Shown: positions 1 through 8,103 of the stretch, piece after piece | Layout: the number at the start of each line of letters is the position of its first letter | Numbering within the stretch: the first letter of the stretch is position 1 | DNA from: Burkholderiales bacterium | GTDB taxonomy: Bacteria > Pseudomonadota > Gammaproteobacteria > Burkholderiales > SG8-39 | Reading direction: 5' to 3' | Length of the DNA stretch: 12,922 nt | Assembly: GCA_025929745.1 (NCBI GenBank) | Contig: JAICPQ010000046.1 | Coordinates: 1-12,922, forward strand | Notes under the pieces: model-generated | What the model was told of the DNA's origin: nothing | Databases searched by the model: none | What the model saw: only the letters and a program-made list of their open reading frames with translations | Position numbers and translations under genes: made by a program

Positions 1-1041
1 CGAAACCTGGAGCTGATCCTTCGCCTCGTGCGGGCAGGTGCGGGCCGAGGCCATGCCGTGGCAGCAATAGCACCAGAAGGTGACGTCCATCTTGAGCGCT
101 CGCGTCTCGAGCGCGCCGGGCGGAATCTCGTCGAAGATGCGGTGCGCGTCGAATGGCCCGTAGTACTTGCCGACGCCGGCGTGGTCGCGTCCCACGATCA
201 GATGCGAGCAGCCATAGTTCTGGCGAAAGAGCGCGTGCAGCAGCGCCTCGCGCGGACCCGCGTAGCGCATGTCGAGCGGATAGCCGGCCTGCACCACCGT
301 GCCGGCGCGAAAGTATTTCTCAATGAGCACGGCGATCGCGCGCGTGCGCACATCCGCCGGGATATCTCCCGGCTTCAGATTCCCAAGCAGGGAATGCACG
401 AGCACGCCGTCGCACACCTCGATCGCCGTTTTCACGAGGTACTCGTGCGCGCGTTGCATCGGGTTACGCGTCTGGAACGCGGCGACGCGCGACCAGCCGA
501 GCCGCTCGAACTCGGCGCGCGTCTGGGCCGGCGTCATGAAAAGCGCCCCATACTTTTGCTTGAAGGCTCCGTCGGAGAGCACGCGCACCGGACCCGCGAG
601 GTTGTAGTCGCCCTGGCCCATCACCATGGCGACACCGGGATGCGCGGCGTCGACGGTGCGGAACACCGCCTGGCATTCGCGCGCCTTCTCGATCTTGTAG
701 CTCTCGACGACCCTCATCGTCGCGATGGCCTCGCCATCGGCATCGATCAGCGCGATCTCGCCCTTCAGGGGTTGCGTCGCGGACAAGGTGATGGGGATGG
801 GCCAGAACAGGCCCGACGCTGTCTGATAGCGCTCGCACACGCCGCGCCAATCGGCGTGCGTCATGAAGCCCTCGAGCGGGGTGAAGCCGCCGATCCCCAG
901 CATGATGAGATCGCCGCGCTCTCTCGAGCTGATGCGCAGCTTGGGCAGTGTGGCGGCGCGCCTCTTCTCGGCGGCCAGCGCCTCGCCCTCGAGCGCGCGC
1001 GCCTTCAGGCCAGCTCCTCCGTGGGGCGCGACGAGCGGCAT
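1..1041 (-). CDS. sat: ATP sulfurylase (sulfate adenylyltransferase), 3' end cut by window edge
   Basis: Makes adenosine 5'-phosphosulfate and pyrophosphate from ATP and sulfate; in sulfur oxidisers the same enzyme runs in reverse. Cytoplasmic. 347 codons are present of about 400 usual for this homo-oligomeric family, so roughly the last 50 residues lie outside the window. Seen motifs: GGFTPLEGFM at residues 51-60, QTRNPMQRAH at 190-199 (ATP-binding QxRNP/HxxH block), YAGPREALLHALFRQNYG then GRDHAGVGKYYGPF in the C-terminal half, and a Cys/His cluster CYCC...TCPH near the cut end, like the zinc-binding segment of bacterial Sat. The ATG at 1039-1041 gives the usual N-terminus. Odd: Gln sits where the first His of HxxH is expected. 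No cysDN or aprBA lies in view, so an assimilatory or dissimilatory role cannot be told. Family call is firm. Confidence 0.95.
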   Translation of the reverse strand, partial: MPLVAPHGGAGLKARALEGEALAAEKRRAATLPKLRISSRERGDLIMLGIGGFTPLEGFMTHADWRGVCERYQTASGLFWPIPITLSATQPLKGEIALIDADGEAIATMRVVESYKIEKARECQAVFRTVDAAHPGVAMVMGQGDYNLAGPVRVLSDGAFKQKYGALFMTPAQTRAEFERLGWSRVAAFQTRNPMQRAHEYLVKTAIEVCDGVLVHSLLGNLKPGDIPADVRTRAIAVLIEKYFRAGTVVQAGYPLDMRYAGPREALLHALFRQNYGCSHLIVGRDHAGVGKYYGPFDAHRIFDEIPPGALETRALKMDVTFWCYCCHGMASARTCPHEAKDQLQVS

Positions 1042-1049
1042 CGCCGCCT

Positions 1050-1078
1050 ATTCTCGGGACGCCCGCGCGCGCAAGCAA
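1050..1078 (-). promoter_or_regulatory. Candidate sigma-70 promoter of sat
   Basis: On the minus strand TTGCTT (1078-1073) lies 17 bases before GAGAAT (1055-1050), which is 8 bases before the sat ATG. Spacing is ideal, although the -35 matches consensus only in TTG. The predicted transcription start would lie about 2 bases before the ATG, giving a nearly leaderless message. Inferred from pattern only; the 70-bp glpK-sat gap holds no convincing terminator hairpin, so read-through from glpK is also possible. Confidence 0.4.
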
Positions 1079-1111
1079 AATCGTTTCGTTGATCGCTCGA
1101 TAAGAATCACT

Positions 1112-2593
1112 CTAGCGCCTCGCCCAGCCCCGTGCGCGCAGGACTGCGTCGCGCCAGCGCGCCATCCTGGTCTGCCTTTCGGCATCCTTCATCTGTGGCT
1201 CGAAACGCTTCTCCGCCTGCCAGTGCGCGGCGAGCTCCTCGCGCGACTTCCACAGATTGACGGTGAGTCCCGCGAGGTAGGCGGCGCCGAGCGCCGTGGT
1301 CTCGAGCACGCGCGGGCGCACGACCGGCACGCCGAGCAGGTCGGCCTGGAACTGCATGAGGAGGTCGTTCGCGGCCGCGCCGCCGTCCACGCGCAGCTCC
1401 GCGAGCGGCTGGCCCGAGTCCTTCTGCATCGCTTCCAGGAGCTCGGCGCTCTGGAACGCGATCGATTCGAGCGCCGCGCGCGCGATGTGCGCTTTGGTGG
1501 TGCCCCGCGTTATGCCAACCATGGCGCCGCGCGCGTCGGCATCCCAGTACGGTGCGCCCAGGCCAGTGAACGCCGGGACTAGATAGACGTCGCCGGAATC
1601 GAGCACGCTCGCGGCCAGCTTCTCCACCTCGCGCGACGACGAAAAAAACTCCAGGCCGTCGCGCAGCCATTGCACCACCGCGCCGGCGATGAACACGCTA
1701 CCCTCGAGCGCATACTCCCGGCCTTTCGTTTGCGCGCACGCGGTAGAGATGAGGCCGCTTTTCGACTGAACGACTTTGTCACCGGTGTGGAGCAGCATGA
1801 AGCAGCCGGTGCCGTAGGTATTCTTCGCCATGCCTGCGTGGTGGCAGGCCTGTCCGAACATCGCGGCCTGCTGGTCGCCGGCCACGCCGCCGATCACCAG
1901 CGGCTCGCCGAGAACCGCCTTGGGCAGCATGCCGAAGGCGTGCGCGGACGGATGCACGTCCGGCAGGATGGCACGCGGCACTTTGAGGAGTTTCAACAGC
2001 TCGGGGTCCCAGTCGTTCTCGAGGATGTTGAAGAGCAGGGTGCGCGAGGCGTTCGTGACGTCGGTGACATGCGTGCGATTCCCGGTGAGCTGCCAGGTGA
2101 GCCACGTGTCGACGGTGCCGAACGCGAGCTCGCCGCGCTCGGCGCGCGCCCGCGCGCCTGGCACGTTGTCGAGTAGCCATGCGATCTTGGTGCCGCTGAA
2201 GTACGGATCGATGACGAGGCCCGTGCGTTTACGGATCAGGCGCTCCGCACCTGCTTCCTTCAGCGCGGCGCACAGCGGCGCGGTGCGCCGGTCCTGCCAC
2301 ACGATCGCGTTGTGGATCGGCTCGCCGGTCTGGCGATCCCAGACGATCGTGGTTTCCCGCTGATTCGTGATGCCCACCGCCATGACGCTTTTCAAGTCGA
2401 CGTTGCGCACCGCTTCGCGCGCGGTCTCGCGCTGTGTGGTGAAGATTTCGTTCGGGTCGTGCTCGACCCAGCCGGGCTGGGGAAAGATCTGCCGGAACTC
2501 ACGCTGCGCGCTCGCGACTGCGCGCGCCTCCTCGTCGAACAGGATGGCACGCGAGCTGGTCGTTCCCTGATCGAGAGCGAGAACGTAACGCAT
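1112..2593 (-). CDS. glpK: Glycerol kinase
   Basis: Phosphorylates glycerol to sn-glycerol 3-phosphate with ATP; FGGY-family sugar kinase, cytoplasmic. 493 residues, close to the 502 of E. coli GlpK. Phosphate-binding DQGTTSSR is at residues 8-15, the glycerol-contacting block NQRETT at 78-82ff (Arg79-Glu80), Trp99 and Tyr131, the catalytic Asp240 in GVAGDQQAAMFGQ, and the adenine-site GGAAANDLLMQFQ motif in the C-terminal half. The GGKGGTR loop that binds fructose 1,6-bisphosphate in E. coli GlpK is absent before Asp240, so that allosteric control is probably missing (inference). The ATG at 2591-2593 has no Shine-Dalgarno sequence and sits 7 bases behind a TAGAAT box. No glpF, glpD or glpR is in view. 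sat follows 70 bases downstream on the same strand. Confidence 0.97.
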   Translation of the reverse strand: MRYVLALDQGTTSSRAILFDEEARAVASAQREFRQIFPQPGWVEHDPNEIFTTQRETAREAVRNVDLKSVMAVGITNQRETTIVWDRQTGEPIHNAIVWQDRRTAPLCAALKEAGAERLIRKRTGLVIDPYFSGTKIAWLLDNVPGARARAERGELAFGTVDTWLTWQLTGNRTHVTDVTNASRTLLFNILENDWDPELLKLLKVPRAILPDVHPSAHAFGMLPKAVLGEPLVIGGVAGDQQAAMFGQACHHAGMAKNTYGTGCFMLLHTGDKVVQSKSGLISTACAQTKGREYALEGSVFIAGAVVQWLRDGLEFFSSSREVEKLAASVLDSGDVYLVPAFTGLGAPYWDADARGAMVGITRGTTKAHIARAALESIAFQSAELLEAMQKDSGQPLAELRVDGGAAANDLLMQFQADLLGVPVVRPRVLETTALGAAYLAGLTVNLWKSREELAAHWQAEKRFEPQMKDAERQTRMARWRDAVLRARGWARR

Positions 2594-2600
2594 CCGCGCG

Positions 2601-2606
2601 ATTCTA
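2601..2606 (-). promoter_or_regulatory. Candidate -10 box of glpK
   Basis: Minus-strand TAGAAT (5 of 6 to TATAAT) is followed by 7 bases and then the glpK ATG. A start of transcription 7 bases downstream would give a message with about one untranslated base. No good -35 is visible 16-18 bases upstream. It is one arm of the inverted repeat at 2600-2620. Confidence 0.45.
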
Positions 2607-2613
2607 CTTCCGC

Positions 2614-2619
2614 TAGAAT
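2614..2619 (+). promoter_or_regulatory. Candidate -10 box of the DUF2889-sucCD operon
   Basis: Plus-strand TAGAAT is followed by CCGCGCCTT and the ATG at 2629, so the predicted leader is about 3 bases and there is no Shine-Dalgarno sequence. No clear -35 hexamer is visible. Mirror image of the glpK box. Confidence 0.45.
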
Positions 2620-2628
2620 CCGCGCCTT

Positions 2629-3177
2629 ATGCCATTGCCGGTCACCAACGTCGAGCGCGAGCTACGACACACACGGCGCGTGCGCTACGAGGGCTACAAG
2701 CGCTCCGACGGATTGTGGGACATCGAAGCGCATCTCACCGACATCAAGAGCCACGACAACCCGATGAAGACCGGCGTGCGTCGCGCGGGGCAGCCGATCC
2801 ACGTGATGTGGATCCGGCTGACCATCGACCGGCATCTGACGATTCTCGACGCCACGGCGAGCTCCGACGCCGTGCCTTATCCCGGCGGCTGCGAGAACAT
2901 CGCGCCGTCCTACAAGCGGCTCATCGGCCTGAATCTGGTGCGCGACTTCCGCCGCGCGGTGAAGAATGACTTCGCCGGAGTGAAGGGGTGCACTCACCTC
3001 ACTGAGATGCTGACCGGTTTCCCGACCACCGCGATTCAGACCTTCGCCGGCGAGATGCCTGAGGAACGCACCGACGGCCGCAAACCCTTTCAACTCGACC
3101 AGTGCCACGCACTGGATACCAGGAGCGAGACGGTCAAACGCTGGTATCCGAAGTGGTACAAGGGCAAGGCGGCGTGA
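2629..3177 (+). CDS. DUF2889 domain protein, first gene of the sucCD operon
   Basis: 182 residues; function unknown. It matches the DUF2889 family by its pattern: RRVRYEGYKRSDGLWDIEAH at residues 16-35, GGCENIAP at 86-93, GCTHLTE at 120-126, and a C-terminal QCHAL...VKRWYPKWY block. Recurrent Cys/His (His58, Cys88, Cys121, His123, Cys159, His160) could form a metal site, which is only a guess. No signal peptide or membrane segment, so probably cytoplasmic. The start ATG has no Shine-Dalgarno sequence and follows a TAGAAT box by 9 bases. The stop TGA overlaps the GTG start of sucC by 4 bases, which suggests translational coupling and a job tied to succinyl-CoA metabolism, but no activity can be named. 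Confidence 0.88.
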   Translation: MPLPVTNVERELRHTRRVRYEGYKRSDGLWDIEAHLTDIKSHDNPMKTGVRRAGQPIHVMWIRLTIDRHLTILDATASSDAVPYPGGCENIAPSYKRLIGLNLVRDFRRAVKNDFAGVKGCTHLTEMLTGFPTTAIQTFAGEMPEERTDGRKPFQLDQCHALDTRSETVKRWYPKWYKGKAA

Positions 3178-4393
3178 AAATCCACGAGTACCAAGGTAAG
3201 GAAATCTTCCGGAAGTACGGCGTGGCAACGCCGCGTGGCTACCCGGCGTTCAGCGTCGACGAAGCGGTCGATGCCGCGAAGAACCTGGGCGGCAAGGTCT
3301 GGGTGGTGAAGGCGCAGATTCACGCCGGCGGCCGCGGCAAGGGCGGCGGCGTGAAGGTCGCAAGATCGCTCGACGAAGTGCGCAGACACGCTTCGTCGAT
3401 CCTCGGCATGCAGCTCAAGACGCACCAGACCGGCCCGGGGGGACAGAAGGTGCGCCGCCTCCTGATCGAGGAGGGCGCCGATATCAAGAAGGAGCTTTAC
3501 GTCGGTATGGTGGTCGACCGTGGGAGCCAGAGGGTTGTCCTCATGGCCTCATCCGAAGGCGGCATGGATATCGAGGAAGTCGCCGCAAGCACGCCGGAAA
3601 AGATCAAGAAGGTGTTCATCGATCCGGCGCAGGGCCTGACGGACGCCGACGCTGACGAAATCGCGCTCGGCATCGGCATTCCCGAGCGCTCGCTGGGGCA
3701 GGGGCGCGCCATCTTCAAGGCGCTGTACAAGTGCTTCTGGGAGACCGACGCCTCGCTTGCAGAAATCAACCCGCTCATCCTCACCGGCAACAACGAGGTC
3801 ATCGCGCTCGACTCGAAGCTCAACTTCGACGACAACGCGCTTTTCCGCCATCCCGAGATCGCCGCGTTGCGCGACCACGACGAGGAAGACCCGCTCGAGA
3901 TTGAGGCCTCGAAGTACGAGCTGAACTACATCTCGCTCGACGGCAACATCGCCTGCATGGTGAACGGCGCCGGCCTTGCCATGGCGACCATGGACACGAT
4001 CAAGCTGTTCGGCGGCGCGCCGGCGAACTTTCTCGACGTTGGCGGCAGCGCGACCGCGGAGCGCGTCACCGCGGCTTTCAAGATCATGCTGTCGAACAAG
4101 AAGGTCAAAGCGATCCTCGTCAACATTTTCGGCGGCATCATGAAGTGCGACACCATTGCTACGGGCGTGGTCGCCGCGGCGCGCGAGGTCAAGCTTTCCA
4201 TTCCCCTCGTCGTGCGCATGAAGGGCACGAACGAGGATCTCGGCAAGAAGATCCTGCGCGATTCCGGCCTGCCGATCATCTCGGCCGACAACATGGCCGA
4301 AGCGGCGCAGAAGGTCGTCGCGGCGGTGAAAGGCACGGCGGCGGCGCCAGCCAAGGCGGCGAAGAAGAAGGCCGTGACCAACAAGAAGAAGCG

Positions 4394-4397
<4 letters not shown>
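3174..4397 (+). CDS. sucC: Succinyl-CoA synthetase beta subunit (ADP-forming)
   Basis: With SucD it converts succinyl-CoA, ADP and phosphate to succinate, CoA and ATP in the TCA cycle. ATP-grasp domain at about residues 1-240 starts KIHEYQGKEIF and contains AGGRGKGGGVK at 51-61; metal ligands Asn199 (EINPLI) and Asp213 (ALDSK) align with those of E. coli. The C-terminal CoA-ligase domain has NGAGLAMATMD at 264-274, NFLDVGG and NIFGGIMKCD. The start is GTG at 3174, overlapping the previous stop by 4 bases; an earlier in-frame start at 3102 would add residues that no SucC has and lie inside DUF2889. Length is 407 residues against about 388 usual: residues 387-407 are an extra Ala/Lys-rich tail ending KKKR. 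A related malate-CoA ligase was considered, but the match to betaproteobacterial SucC is closer. Confidence 0.96.
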
Positions 4398-5272
<875 letters not shown>

Positions 5273-5283
5273 CTCGCCTTTCG

Positions 5284-7284
5284 TTGGCCGGCACGCTGCC
5301 TTACGCGGCGACGATCTTCCTTTCGTCGTTCCTGCTTTTTCTCGTTCAGCCCATCATTGCGAAGCAGATCCTGCCTTGGTTCGGCGGATCGGCCGCGGTC
5401 TGGACCACATGCCTGGTCTTCTTCCAAAGCGTGCTCCTGGCCGGATACGCGTACGCGGACTGGACCACGCGCCTCGGTGCGCGGCGCCAGGCCATGCTGC
5501 ACGTGGCGCTTCTCGCGGTTTCGCTCCTCTCACTGCCCATCCTCGCCTCGAGCGGCTGGAAGCCGCAGGGCGACGAGCAGCCGATCCTGCGAATCCTGCT
5601 TCTACTCGGCGCCACCATCGGTCTTCCCTACTTTCTGCTGTCGACCACCACGCCTCTTCTCCAGGCGTGGTACTGGCGGCGGTTCCGCACGGTGGTGCCG
5701 TACCGCCTGTTTGCCCTTTCCAACCTCGCTTCGCTGCTTGCGCTTCTCGGGTTCCCCGCGCTGTTCGAGCCGGCGCTTGACCTGAAGGCGCTGGGCTGGG
5801 GCTGGTCGTTCGTCTTCGCGGCCTTCGCGCTCCTCTGCGCAGGCACGGCCTGGCTTTCCATGAACGGCGATGCTCCGCAGGCCCACAAGGCCGCGCCGGC
5901 GGCAGCCCTGCCGGCGAGAACGCAGCTGCAATGGCTGGCGCTTTCCGCCATGGGGTCGGTGATGCTGCTCGCAGTCACGAACCACGTGACGCAGAACATC
6001 GCGAGCGTGCCGTTCCTGTGGGTTTTGCCCCTCGCCCTCTATCTCGTCAGCTTCATCCTGGCCTTCGACCACCCGCGCTGGTATATCCGGCCCGTTTTCA
6101 TCGGCGCGCTGGTGGCGCTCGTGCCGCTGATGGCTTTCACCATTCCATCGCTCGACCTGCACCGCGCCGCGCCGCTTTACCTCGTCGGGCTCTTCGTCGC
6201 TTGCATGGTGTGCCACGGCGAACTCGCGCGCATGAAGCCGGATCCGGCGCACCTCACGCGGTTCTATCTCATGATCTCGCTCGGCGGCGCGCTCGGCGCG
6301 GTGCTCGTGGCAATTGTGGCGCCGCTCGTGCTCGCGGGCTACTTTGAGCTCGGCATCGCACTTGTCGCGCTCGGCGCCGTCCTCATTATGGTGAGACGCA
6401 TCCGTTACCTCGGTGTCACGGTGACAGTCGTTACCGCCGTACTTGTGGGACGTGGGATCGCCGAGTACAGCGAGGGCGTGCGTGTCATGGAGCGTGACTT
6501 CTACGGCGTGGTGCGCACCGCCGACCACATGAGCCCGGTGCCCTACCGGTCCATGTACCACGGCGCCATCATGCACGGCGGCCAGCTCCTCGGCGATTCG
6601 TTCCGCAATACGCCCGCGGACTACTTCGGACCGACGTCGGGCTACGGGCGCGTCTTCGCTTCGCTGCGCGAGATCGATCCGAAGAAGCCGCTTTCCGTGG
6701 GTGTCATCGGCCTCGGCGCCGGCGTTATCGCCGCCTGGATGAAGCCCGGCGATCGCCTGGTCTTCTACGAGATCAGCCCGCGCGTGGTGGACATCGCGCG
6801 GCGCGAGTTCACTTTCCTCGACGACACTTCGGCGAAGACCGAGGTAGTCCTCGGCGACGGCCGCCTCTCGCTCGAGCGCGAGCCGCCGCGCGGCTACGAC
6901 GTCCTCGGCATCGATGCGTTCTCGGGCGATTCGATTCCGATGCATCTGGTCACGCGCGAGGCCATGGCGATCTACGTGAAGCACCTCAAGCCCGACGGCG
7001 TGATCGTCTTCCAGGCGACCAATCGGTTCATCGACCTTTTACCGGTGGTGAAGCGTCTCGCGGCGGAGTTTGGCCTCGAGGCGGTAAACGTCGCCGACGA
7101 GCCGGAAACCGGGGAAGAGGGCGCCGACTACTGGTATTCCTCGACCGACCAGATCATCGTGACGCGCAACCGCAAGCTCCTCGAGTGGCCTCGCATCGCC
7201 GAGGCCGCCGAAGAGATCCACGAGCGTCCCGAGCTGCCGGTCTTCACCGACGCGCACCACAACCTGCTGCGCATCCTCAAGTAG
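5284..7284 (+). CDS. Membrane-bound spermidine-synthase-like protein
   Basis: 666 residues in two parts. Residues 1 to about 390 form many hydrophobic segments, opening TIFLSSFLLFLVQPIIAK and PWFGGSAAVWTT, with the conserved CHGELARMKPDP loop at 310-321. Residues from about 405 form a Rossmann methyltransferase-like domain of the spermidine synthase fold: VIGLGAG at 474-480, FYEIS at 494-498, GDGR at 524-527 and DAFSGDSIP at 544-552. This is the fused transporter/spermidine synthase architecture; the real reaction of the family is not established, and polyamine synthesis is inferred from fold only. Start is TTG at 5284, 11 bases after sucD and with little Shine-Dalgarno signal; no ATG exists near the conserved N-terminus. 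Its stop shares one base with the next start, so it probably belongs to the sucCD operon. Confidence 0.85.
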   Translation: MAGTLPYAATIFLSSFLLFLVQPIIAKQILPWFGGSAAVWTTCLVFFQSVLLAGYAYADWTTRLGARRQAMLHVALLAVSLLSLPILASSGWKPQGDEQPILRILLLLGATIGLPYFLLSTTTPLLQAWYWRRFRTVVPYRLFALSNLASLLALLGFPALFEPALDLKALGWGWSFVFAAFALLCAGTAWLSMNGDAPQAHKAAPAAALPARTQLQWLALSAMGSVMLLAVTNHVTQNIASVPFLWVLPLALYLVSFILAFDHPRWYIRPVFIGALVALVPLMAFTIPSLDLHRAAPLYLVGLFVACMVCHGELARMKPDPAHLTRFYLMISLGGALGAVLVAIVAPLVLAGYFELGIALVALGAVLIMVRRIRYLGVTVTVVTAVLVGRGIAEYSEGVRVMERDFYGVVRTADHMSPVPYRSMYHGAIMHGGQLLGDSFRNTPADYFGPTSGYGRVFASLREIDPKKPLSVGVIGLGAGVIAAWMKPGDRLVFYEISPRVVDIARREFTFLDDTSAKTEVVLGDGRLSLEREPPRGYDVLGIDAFSGDSIPMHLVTREAMAIYVKHLKPDGVIVFQATNRFIDLLPVVKRLAAEFGLEAVNVADEPETGEEGADYWYSSTDQIIVTRNRKLLEWPRIAEAAEEIHERPELPVFTDAHHNLLRILK

Positions 7285-8093
7285 TGAAGATCAAGCAGGT
7301 TGATGTGTTCACCGACCGGGCGTTCCTCGGAAACCCGGTGGCGGTGGTCATCGGCGCGGAAGACCTGGATAGCACGACGATGCAACGCATCGCCGGCTGG
7401 ACCAACCTTTCCGAGACCACGTTTCTCCTCAAGTCGACGAAGGCGGATTACCGCCTGCGCATCTTCACGCCGCGCCAGGAGCTGCCTTTCGCCGGGCATC
7501 CGACGATTGGCTCGGCGCACGCGGCGCTCGAATCGGGATTCGTGCCGCGCCAGAAGCGGCTGGTGCAGGAATGCGCCGCCGGATTGATCGAGCTCAGCGT
7601 CGAAGATGATGGACGCATCTTTCTCAAGGGGCCGGCGGCGAAGGTGCAGGTCCTCGAGAAACAGATTCCTTCGATCCCGCTCGTGCCCGGCGCCAAGGTG
7701 ATGCGAATCGATGTTGGGCCGATCTGGGTGGTGGCCGAAGTGAGCGATGCCGGGTCGCTGGCGGCGCTCAAGCCGGACATGACGGCGCTCGCCGAGTGGA
7801 GCGAAGCGCTCGGTGTCACGGGCACGACGGTTTTTGCGCCATCCGCGGATGCCGTGTCAAAGATTCACGTGCGCTCATTCGCGCCCGCGCACGGCGTTCC
7901 CGAGGATCCGGTATGCGGAAGCGGGAACCTGAGCGTGGCGACTTACGTCGGCAAGCGCTTCGGCGCGAGCTACGTCGCACGCCAGGGAATGCAGCTAGGG
8001 CGCGACGGTCGCGTGTCGGTGCGCATTCACGATAACGGCGTCGAAATCGGCGGCCACGCGGTAACGTGCGTCGACGGCGAATTACGACCCTGA
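7284..8093 (+). CDS. PhzF-family isomerase-like protein
   Basis: 269 residues, two-fold repeated diaminopimelate-epimerase-like fold. Signatures: QVDVFTDRAFLGNPVAVV at residues 5-22, NLSETTF with the catalytic-type Glu44, FTPRQELPFAGHPTIGSA with His72, and PEDPVCGSGN with Asp208, which correspond to the active-site residues of PhzF. No other phenazine gene is present, so phenazine synthesis is unlikely; most PhzF-like proteins act as isomerases on unknown small metabolites. The GTG start at 7284 shares its first base with the previous stop, indicating coupling. The last codons (GELRP-stop) fall in a repeat-like sequence, so the C-terminus may have been reset. It converges on the fusion gene with 7 bases between stops and no room for a conventional terminator. 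Confidence 0.9.
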   Translation: MKIKQVDVFTDRAFLGNPVAVVIGAEDLDSTTMQRIAGWTNLSETTFLLKSTKADYRLRIFTPRQELPFAGHPTIGSAHAALESGFVPRQKRLVQECAAGLIELSVEDDGRIFLKGPAAKVQVLEKQIPSIPLVPGAKVMRIDVGPIWVVAEVSDAGSLAALKPDMTALAEWSEALGVTGTTVFAPSADAVSKIHVRSFAPAHGVPEDPVCGSGNLSVATYVGKRFGASYVARQGMQLGRDGRVSVRIHDNGVEIGGHAVTCVDGELRP

Positions 8094-8103
8094 CCCCGAA
8101 TTA
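8078..8103. repeat. 7-bp direct repeat spanning the phzF/fusion-gene junction
   Basis: CGAATTA occurs at 8078-8084 and 8097-8103, separated by 12 bases reading CGACCCTGACCC. The second copy supplies the TAA stop of the minus-strand fusion gene, and the spacer supplies the phzF TGA. The core resembles the CTGACCCC-AATT type of short dispersed intergenic repeat that I recall from proteobacterial genomes; that resemblance is from memory and is not tested here. Confidence 0.5.

Larger units (their letters stand above)
2600..2620. repeat. Perfect 7-bp inverted repeat between divergent genes
   Basis: GATTCTA (2600-2606) and TAGAATC (2614-2620) are exact reverse complements separated by 7 bases. 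Flanking CGCG sequences extend the symmetry with one bulged base. The repeat fills the centre of the 35-bp glpK/DUF2889 gap. It could be two back-to-back -10 boxes, an operator, or both. Confidence 0.85.

Noticed and set aside
28..1092. Plus-strand open frame opposite sat
   Set aside because: Antisense shadow; the minus strand encodes canonical ATP sulfurylase motifs throughout.
3102..3173. N-terminal extension of SucC from an earlier in-frame start
   Set aside because: These 24 residues lie in the DUF2889 coding sequence in another frame and are not found in SucC; KIHEYQGKE marks the true start.
4145..4393. N-terminal extension of SucD from an earlier in-frame start
   Set aside because: It lies within sucC, is Arg/Gly-rich and is not homologous to SucD; the ATGA overlap at 4394 is the natural start.
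5602..6984. Long open frame on the minus strand opposite the membrane spermidine-synthase-like gene
   Set aside because: It is an antisense shadow of a GC-rich gene: low-complexity Arg/Glu/His-rich translation with no domain, while the plus strand has clear motifs.
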